Shown piece after piece: positions 59,501 to 64,000 of a stretch of 64,000 nt of DNA; positions within the stretch are counted from its first letter, which is position 1, and each line of letters starts with the position of its first letter. The stretch comes from Budorcas taxicolor (Eukaryota > Chordata > Mammalia > Artiodactyla > Bovidae): assembly GCF_023091745.1 (NCBI RefSeq), contig NC_068910.1, positions 180,661,170-180,725,169 on the forward strand. The letters are read 5' to 3'. Under the pieces are notes generated by a model. That model worked only from the letters and a program-made list of their open reading frames with translations, was not told where the DNA came from and did no database searches. Both the position numbers and the translations under genes were made by a program.

Positions 59501-62500
59501 TGAAGGGACAAGAAAAACTCTTCACATGCCTCTGTCAGTCATTATCGGGTTCCTGTAAACCAGGCCCAAGATAATGTTCTTGGAAAACAAGTGATAACTT
59601 TGCATGACTCAGGAATGGGTACTGGCTAAACTTTAGGGATATTTAACACAACAAGAATATAGACCATATCTATAATTAATCATTGCAGAGATACCTTTGA
59701 TAAGCGTGGAGTACAGAGTTTTATAATATGTTCATCAAATTAAACTTATGTTGTTCAAATCTCAAAAAAACTAAATTTTAAATTGAAATTTAGATTTAAA
59801 ATTTAAAAATGCTGAGTTATGAAATGTAAACTTCACAAGACACGTTTATGCTTGTCATCTACTGTACATATACCCACTTGTGGCATCAAATATATTCAAC
59901 AGTTTACCAGTTTTTATATTTAATTGTATCAGCATGTCTATTTATTAATCACCCTGCAGTACATGGGGGTGCTTCTCATTTACCTAGAAACTGCTCATTA
60001 TTCTGTGTAATCGTTAACACAGTTTCACTATCCATGAAGAAACCAATGCAGGAATAGAAGACATCACACCTGTGATGGGAATTACAAATGAAGTTCAAAT
60101 TTTAGGCTGTAAAGAGAACGCCCAAAATATTTACTAGACATTAAGTAGGTTTTTAAGAATGGAAGAGGTATGAAAAAATGTAAGGGAATGTCTTAAAAAG
60201 TTAATCCAAAGGAATGTCTAAAACACATTAGCATTCTCAGAATAAATCTTGACCTAAACAGTCCAACAAATCCTCCAGAGTTTAATAGCAAAGAAATCAG
60301 GTAGGCTGTTGGTATTTCACTTTGAGAAAGACTTTTGGAACAAGGAAAGATTGTTCACAATGTGGAAAAGCCAATAGACGGTATAAGATCACAGATGCTA
60401 TCAAAGGCCCACCAGAGGTACCAGCATTCTTTTATAAAAAACTACACAGCTTGTCTGCTAACTGGACACTTTTAGTGATTATTCTGCAAGTAACCCATTC
60501 AACGAGACAAGAATACTCTTTAGTTAGGTGCTTAAGATATCACCAGAAATAAAAAGGGCACTTCTGCTGTTAAATAGAGTCCTTGCTATTCCCATTTCTT
60601 GGTTCTAGAAGTCTGAATTTTAGATTCTAAAAATGAAAATTTTCATCATAGCTACACTCACACGAGTCTACTCAACCATGACCGAAATAAGCAAAACCTT
60701 TTACTTTTTAAAAGCCTAGTTGTCAGCTGAAGAAAGCAAGCCTTTTCTGAATTTTTTTTAAACTGTCTCAGAGCACTATAGGTCTACCTCCACGAATTTC
60801 AATAGGACTTACCTGACCTATGTTTCAGACAGAATTCTGTTTCCTCTGCTTCAGATTTTTGCTTCTCAAGGAGTTTGTTACAACAAAACATCAGGCCCCA
60901 CCCCAGATGGGCAGAATCAGAATTTGCACTTTAAAAATATCCCCAGGTGGAGAATGAATACATATATATGTATGGCTGAGTCCCTTCACTCAGTCTGAAA
61001 CTACCACTGTTAATTGGCTATACCCCAAAACAAAATAAAAAGTTAAAAGTCTGGGGAAAAAAATATAGTTAGGATGGTAATATATCTGTTCTATTAAAAA
61101 GATACAAAAATATCATATAACTAATTAAAAGTATTTTCATTAAATCAGCATGTGATCACTGAAGCGTGTCGTTTACTTGGACAAATAAATTCTCCCAGGC
61201 TTCTTTAAAAATATATATATATCTCCAGCTGAATCACATGCACAATAAGGTCCAAGAAACACTGCTTTAAAAAGATTGCAAATGCTTCATTGTCCATTAA
61301 TCTTCATAAAAGAATTCCCTTTCTTTTACTCAAGGAAAACTTCCACTTTCCAAAGTCAGTTTTCTCTTAAAAACATCAGCTTATAAAAGGAAACACAATT
61401 CTCTTATATATATAAAACAACTTCCAGAAGTATCAGATTTAAAGGTCAGGGAAGTTCATTTTAAGTCACTGGTTTTCAAAGGCTTGTCCACCTACTAATA
61501 GCACTAGCATCACCTGAGAACTTGAACCTGATTCTCTATCAAAACATGCAATCTGTGTTCTTAAAAGCCGTCCAGGTGCACACTCAAATTTGAGACTGGT
61601 CTGCAAACTTAATTGTTCACAGTCACCTGGGAAGCTTGTTAAACACTGGGTTACCCAATCCGTGGCCAGATCTACTGGATCAGAATCTCTGAACAGTGAA
61701 AACCAGTAAATATGCATCTTAAATGAGACCCCCGTGTAACTCTGATGTAGGTGATGAGGGAACTGTATTGAGGATAAAGATTCACAGCAGTGGTTCTCAG
61801 ACGCTGCTGCACTTGAGAGTCATTCGGAAAACTGAGTCCAAGGTCACAGTCCACACTATAAGTCACAAATTCTAGAGGTGGGAACCAGGCATCAGCACTA
61901 CTTTATGCAAATACTTTTAATGTGCACCCAAGTTTGAGAAACACTGTTCTTAGCATTAGGGAAGAATGACAGCAGGTAGCGATGTAACATGTTGAAAAGG
62001 GTAAGTAACTACCTCTAAGTACTTTTTTTTTTTTCAGCTGTATGGTGAGGAACCACCTAAAGATTAAAAAATAAAAGCTAAGACCCTTGTAGTTTCCACT
62101 TTTAAGTGCATCCATAATGATGACTTTCCTTTGCTTTACATGCCAGATGAATTATTTCCAGGCTTGAGAGAAGAAAAAAAAGGCTATCAGCAGCTATAAG
62201 TTGTCCTACAATACTCTTCCTAACTAAGGTTTTTTGCTGGAAGATAAAAAATGACTTGAGGCTGTTGGACTTGTTTAGCAGTTATACTATGAAAGGTCAT
62301 ACACACTTTTTCACTCACCTTCTTAGCTCATGTTGCCAAAAAATTAGGAGAAACACATGTAATGAATGTTTTCACCTATAGGTGTTTTTGATTGCGTTGT
62401 TAGCAGTTACTCAGCTTCCACTGGTCTTTCTGAAAAACTATTTAGTTTTATCAAGGAAATTCTGCCATCTGGTGGTTCTGTGTGATAAGAGCGGGCCGTG

Positions 62501-64000
62501 CAGCGCTTCAGAGAAAAGTGATGTTTATGCAGTTCAACATAAGGCAGAGACCAAGTCATTGTACAGTTGCCTGCAGAGACAGACAAAGCTTTAGTATGCT
62601 TCTAAGGAATTTTACCTTGGCATTTACTTTTTTTATAAAAAAAGTAAAATTTACTTTCTAACCAAATAACTGATTCAGTTCAGCTGCTCAGTCGTGTCCA
62701 ACTCTTTGCAACCCCATGAATCGCAGCACGCCAGGCCTCCCTGTCCATCACCAACTCTCGGAGTTCACTCAAACTCATGTCCATCGAGTCTGTCAGCCCT
62801 TCTCCTCCTGCCCCCAATCCCTCCCAGCAGCAGAGTCTTTTCCGCTGAGTCAGTTCTTCGCATAAGGTAGCCAAAGTATTGGAATTTCAGCTTTAGCATC
62901 AGTCCTTCCAATGAACATCCAGGACTGATCTCCTTTAGAATGGACTGGTTGGATCTCCTTGCGGTCCAAGGGACTCTCAAGAGTCTTCTCCAACATCACA
63001 GTTCAAAAGCATCAATTCTTCGGCGCTCGGCTTTCTTCACAGTCCAACTCTCACATCCATACATGACCACTGGAAAAACCATAGCCTTGATTAGACGGAC
63101 CTTTGTTGGCAAAGTAATGTCTCTGCTTTTGAATATGCCATCTAGGTTGGTCATAGCTTTCCTTCCAAGGAATAAGTGTCTTTTAATTTCATGGCTGCAA
63201 TCACCATCTGCAGTGATTTTGGAGCCCAGAAATATAAAGTCTGACACTGTTTCCACTGTTTCCCCATCTACTTCCCATGAAGTGATGGGACCAGACGCCA
63301 TGATCTTCGTTTTCTGAATGTTGAGCTTTAAGCCAACTTCTTCACTCTCCTCTTTCACTTTCATCAAGAGGCTTTTCAGTTCCTCTTCACTTTCTGCCAT
63401 AAGGGTGGTGTCATCTCCATATCTGAGGTTATCGGTATTTCTCCCGGCAATCTTGATTCCAGCTTGTGCTTCTAATACTCTTTAAAAGGGACAATCTGGT
63501 ATCTTTTCTGAGCAAGTAGATTTGTATGTGAGTTGTTCTTTGCTGACATATACCACAGAATGGTCATCTGCTATGTAAAGTGGTCAGGACAGTCATGGGT
63601 CTAGGAAACCGCTATTTCTAACATTCTCGTCATCATTAAAAACTTTTTAAACTGAAATGCAAAGGAGGTGCGTTTGAAGTCCATCTAAGAAATACTACTT
63701 GTTTGCACACAATTTATTTGTTCAGTTAATTTCATCTTTCAGAAAAGCTTAAAAGACAGTAAAGAAGTCAGTACTAATTTTAATTTCACTGCAACGTTTA
63801 GTCCTGTGTCAATTAATATAACTCTCTTACCCTTGCTAATAGCTGCACACCTCAGTCAGTCTCTTCTTTCCTCAGAATGGGCAGCCGAATCCATGTCTAC
63901 CCAAATGGATCCTTGTTTGTTGGGTCAGTAACAGAAAAAGACGGCGGGGACTACTTGTGTGTGGCAAGAAACAAAATGGGTGACGACCTGACCCTGATGC
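42646..64000 (+). CDS. IGSF10: IGSF10, immunoglobulin superfamily member 10 (first six coding exons, partial)
   Basis: IGSF10 is a large secreted/matrix-associated LRR-Ig protein. In human genetics it is linked to GnRH-neuron migration and delayed puberty, and it was first described from mechanically stressed bone precursors (established knowledge). Exons are 42645-42839, 44218-44347, 46656-47046, 52566-56876, 57341-58238 and 63876 onwards. All introns are GT-AG and phases match (2, 0, 1, 1, 2), giving about 2,016 residues before the window ends; mammalian IGSF10 is about 2,600. Order: signal peptide (1-~27), LRRNT (C29-PRRC), leucine-rich repeats (~58-217), LRRCT (GNPWICDC from 218), Ig1 (~483-570), Ig2 (~580-667), a Ser/Thr/Pro-rich linker (~670-1630), then Ig3 onwards. 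The start is the first ATG after the acceptor, in a good signal-peptide context. No stop or frameshift was seen. The paralogue MXRA5 is the main alternative, but the N-terminus and linker fit IGSF10 much better. Confidence 0.96.
43555..43815. repeat. Ancient MIR/L2-type repeat in intron 1
   Basis: 'CATTTAATCCTCAAAACC', 'CATTTTATAGACAAGGAAACTGAGGC' and 'AGAGCCCAGACTTCTTAACCATTG' are familiar old mammalian repeat phrases. The rest of intron 1 (42840-44217) shows nothing clear. Confidence 0.6.
44218..44347 (+). CDS. IGSF10: IGSF10 coding exon 2 (leucine-rich repeats)
   Basis: Acceptor ATTTCAG|GTACAAC, donor GCAG|GTGAGA. Encodes [20 protein letters not shown]… to DLQALQ (residues 65-108), typical LRR spacing. 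It is 130 nt long, enters in phase 2 and leaves in phase 0. Confidence 0.94.
44409..44535 (-). mobile_element. Bov-A SINE fragment, antisense, in intron 2
   Basis: Starts CTGCTGCTGCTGCTAAGTCGC (the reverse complement of the (AGC)n tail) and runs to GGAGTGGGTTGCCATAT, where it meets a TA run. Confidence 0.9.
44536..44584. repeat. (TA)n microsatellite
   Basis: An almost pure TA run of about 17 units, preceded by ATGTGTATATGTG. It joins the SINE fragment to the L1 fragment. Confidence 0.95.
44585..45140 (-). mobile_element. Bovine L1 3' end, antisense, in intron 2
   Basis: 'CCTCTAGGTCATCACAGAGC', 'TTTTGATGGCTGAGTAATATACC' and 'CTTTGTCCATTCATCTGTTGATGG' are the antisense of the L1 3' end. Confidence 0.85.
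45990..46375 (+). mobile_element. Old L1 3' fragment, sense, in intron 2
   Basis: 'CCCAAATGTCTATCAACTCATAAATGGATAAAC' is the sense L1 3' UTR motif (quoted in parts: CCCAAATGTC, AAATGGATAAAC). An A-rich stretch with AAAAAC units precedes it. Confidence 0.7.
46656..47046 (+). CDS. IGSF10: IGSF10 coding exon 3 (LRRs and LRRCT start)
   Basis: Acceptor TTCTTAG|GTCTTAAAA, donor CCAG|GTACCT. Encodes residues 109-238: [17 protein letters not shown]… with further LRRs, then the LRRCT opening [16 protein letters not shown]. Ends in phase 1; the split codon (G|AT, Asp239) is completed by exon 4. Confidence 0.95.
48141..48180. repeat. CA/TA microsatellite
   Basis: ACACACACATATATATATAT followed by a mixed TG/TA run, in intron 3. 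Confidence 0.9.
48440..48665 (+). repeat. MIR-type repeat in intron 3
   Basis: 'CAGTTTTCTCACCTGCAACATAGGG' (as CAGTTTTCTCACCTG and AACATAGGG) and 'AAAGTGCTTAGCAAAATAG' match the MIR tail by eye. Confidence 0.6.
48860..49330 (-). mobile_element. L1 3' fragment, antisense, in intron 3
   Basis: 'TTCCATTCTTTTTATGGCTAC', 'CATTCCATTGTATATACACC' and 'TTTGTCAATGGACATGTCTTGG' are antisense L1 3' UTR. The right limit is uncertain. Confidence 0.75.
50200..50462 (+). pseudogene. Coding-like fragment of unknown protein in intron 3
   Basis: After a 20-T run (50180-50199), the plus strand contains a stretch that reads like protein. It ends in [48 protein letters not shown] and a TGA at about 50459. It is acidic, helix-like and low in rare-codon noise. 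Upstream frames are broken. It is too short to rank as an ORF, and I do not recognise the family. It may be a decayed processed pseudogene, or chance. It lies outside the IGSF10 exons. Confidence 0.35.
51111..51240 (-). mobile_element. Bov-A SINE forming the 3' tail of the PPFIA1-like retrocopy
   Basis: On the minus strand a single Bov-A unit (GGAGAAGGCAATGGCAAC … GTCGGACACGACTGAAGTGAC) with a CAGTAGCAGTAG tail joins directly to liprin-alpha coding sequence at about 51240. There is no tRNA head. Its tail abuts the left target duplication (51099-51110). Confidence 0.9.
51241..51676 (-). pseudogene. PPFIA1: Liprin-alpha (PPFIA1-like) retrocopy fragment, truncated both ends
   Basis: The minus-strand translation contains [52 protein letters not shown] and [13 protein letters not shown]. 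These match the central coiled-coil/linker region of liprin-alpha, a presynaptic and focal-adhesion scaffold; PPFIA1 is the best fit from memory. Only about 125 of roughly 1,200 residues are present, with substitutions, and no intron is evident. The frame stays open from 51629 to 51114, running into the SINE. The 5' end is an inverted copy of its own first 39 bp (51637-51675 against 51585-51623). The unit is flanked by GCAGTAATGCTA / GCAGTAATACTA. Confidence 0.85.
51585..51675. repeat. 39-bp inverted repeat with 13-bp loop
   Basis: Left arm 51585-51623 and right arm 51637-51675 pair at 37 of 39 positions. The loop is TGCCAACGTGGCC. It is GC-rich and lies at the 5' end of the PPFIA1-like fragment. 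Confidence 0.93.
51689..52565. other. Intron 3, last part before the large exon
   Basis: No repeat is clearly identified. An A-run at 52434-52449 is present. The exon 4 acceptor is TTTTTTTCTAG ending at 52565. Confidence 0.5.
52566..56876 (+). CDS. IGSF10: IGSF10 coding exon 4 (4.3-kb exon: LRRCT end, Ig1-2, mucin-like linker, Ig3 start)
   Basis: One uninterrupted 4,311-nt exon encodes residues 239-1675. It holds the LRRCT end (KCKKDRSPS…QQCPLC), then a less conserved region with NIT, NAS and NRT sequons. Ig1 follows ([16 protein letters not shown] … DTGLYHC) and Ig2 ([19 protein letters not shown] … [14 protein letters not shown]). Next comes about 960 residues rich in Ser, Thr and Pro with scattered basic clusters ([10 protein letters not shown] near residue 1190; [11 protein letters not shown]). 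It ends with the first half of Ig3 ([16 protein letters not shown]). The donor is TCAG|GTATTT, phase 1. The linker is probably O-glycosylated (inference from composition). Confidence 0.96.
56877..57340. other. IGSF10 intron 4
   Basis: A short 464-bp intron with GT-AG ends. The acceptor is CTTATCAG. No repeat recognised. Confidence 0.7.
57341..58238 (+). CDS. IGSF10: IGSF10 coding exon 5 (end of Ig3, Ig4, Ig5, start of Ig6)
   Basis: Acceptor CTTATCAG|GACTTGA, donor CACAG|GTAAAC. Three I-set type patterns follow each other: (…W)…[29 protein letters not shown] … [29 protein letters not shown] … [14 protein letters not shown]. Ig6 then opens ([15 protein letters not shown]). Cys-Trp-Cys spacing and N-glycosylation sequons (NGT, NQT, NLS) are intact. 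The exon leaves in phase 2. Confidence 0.96.
58239..59062. other. IGSF10 intron 5, first part
   Basis: Unique-looking AT-rich sequence with no repeat recognised. Confidence 0.5.
59063..59240 (+). mobile_element. Bov-tA SINE, 5' shortened, in intron 5
   Basis: Starts inside the tRNA-derived part (GCGTCTGCCTACAATGCGGG, GGGTTTGATTCCTGGGTCG) and ends CGACTTCACTTTCACATT. TATGTGTAAAA-like sequence flanks both sides. Confidence 0.88.
59241..61460. other. IGSF10 intron 5, middle part
   Basis: Mostly unannotated. About 60890-60960 and 61215-61265 look like small MER5-type (hAT) remnants, with phrases such as CAGAATCAGAATTTGCAC and AAGAAACACTGCTTT. Confidence 0.4.
61467..61946. repeat. Cluster of MER5A-type hAT fragments
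   Basis: 61788-61946 starts CAGTGGTTCTCAG and ends TTTGAGAAACACTG, which are near-perfect terminal inverted repeats of MER5A. About 61467-61765 contains one or two further, more decayed copies ('CACCTGGGAAGCTTGTTAAACAC', as CACCTGGG and AGCTTGTTAAACAC). Confidence 0.75.
62675..63470 (-). mobile_element. BovB 3' fragment, antisense, in intron 5
   Basis: Antisense BovB from its 3' end (TTCAGTTCAGCTGCTCAGTCG) to the YADD region. A 134-codon open stretch (62996-63400) shows [19 protein letters not shown] and [17 protein letters not shown] roughly 20-bp deletion lies near 62790. It ends about 400 bp before exon 6. Confidence 0.92.
63471..63875. other. IGSF10 intron 5, end
   Basis: No repeat recognised. 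The acceptor is CTCTTCTTTCCTCAG ending at 63875. Confidence 0.6.
63876..64000 (+). CDS. IGSF10: IGSF10 coding exon 6 (rest of Ig6, continues past window)
   Basis: The acceptor TTTCCTCAG joins AG|A (Arg), then [15 protein letters not shown] and the Ig F-strand [15 protein letters not shown]. This completes the Ig6 domain opened in exon 5. The remaining C-terminal Ig domains lie beyond the window. Confidence 0.95.

Noticed and set aside
42646..64000. MXRA5 as the identity of the LRR-Ig gene
   Set aside because: The N-terminal sequence, LRR text, linker motifs and Ig domains match IGSF10 much more closely.

Overview
This is nuclear DNA from a ruminant, most likely a bovid (cattle, sheep or goat group). 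The window is full of lineage-specific repeats: BovB (RTE-clade) LINE fragments on both strands, Bov-tA and Bov-A SINEs, CHR-type tRNA-derived SINEs, and bovine-type L1 3' ends. The exact species cannot be read from the sequence. No bacterial or viral genes, CRISPR arrays or stable RNA genes were found.

From 1 to about 42.6 kb there is no convincing host protein-coding exon. This part is a layered retrotransposon nest. An old sense L1 runs from about 3.3 to 10.5 kb, with an ORF1-like part, then ORF2, then a 3' UTR, and is split by later insertions. An antisense L1 of near full length runs from about 19.07 to 31.39 kb and ends in a recognisable L1 5' UTR start. BovB copies sit inside both. Several insertions can be dated relative to each other: BovB inside BovB (twice), an ERV-type LTR inside a BovB that itself has a twin-priming inversion, and BovB inside L1 with a perfect 14-bp target duplication. 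A CpG-rich patch at about 39.6-39.9 kb is the best candidate promoter region for the gene downstream.

From 42,645 to the window end lies the 5' three quarters of IGSF10 (immunoglobulin superfamily member 10) on the + strand. Six coding exons can be placed with matching splice phases: 42645-42839, 44218-44347, 46656-47046, 52566-56876 (one 4.3-kb exon), 57341-58238 and 63876 to beyond 64000. They encode about 2,016 residues: signal peptide, cysteine-capped leucine-rich repeats, two Ig domains, a roughly 960-residue Ser/Thr/Pro-rich linker and then the C-terminal Ig array, which is cut by the window edge. The frame is open throughout, so the gene looks intact.

The most unusual element is in IGSF10 intron 3 (51,111-51,676). 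It is a piece of liprin-alpha (PPFIA1-like) coding sequence on the minus strand, fused to a Bov-A SINE tail and capped by a 39-bp inverted duplication. The whole unit is flanked by a 12-bp near-perfect target duplication. It looks like a chimeric gene-SINE retrocopy mobilised as a single unit.
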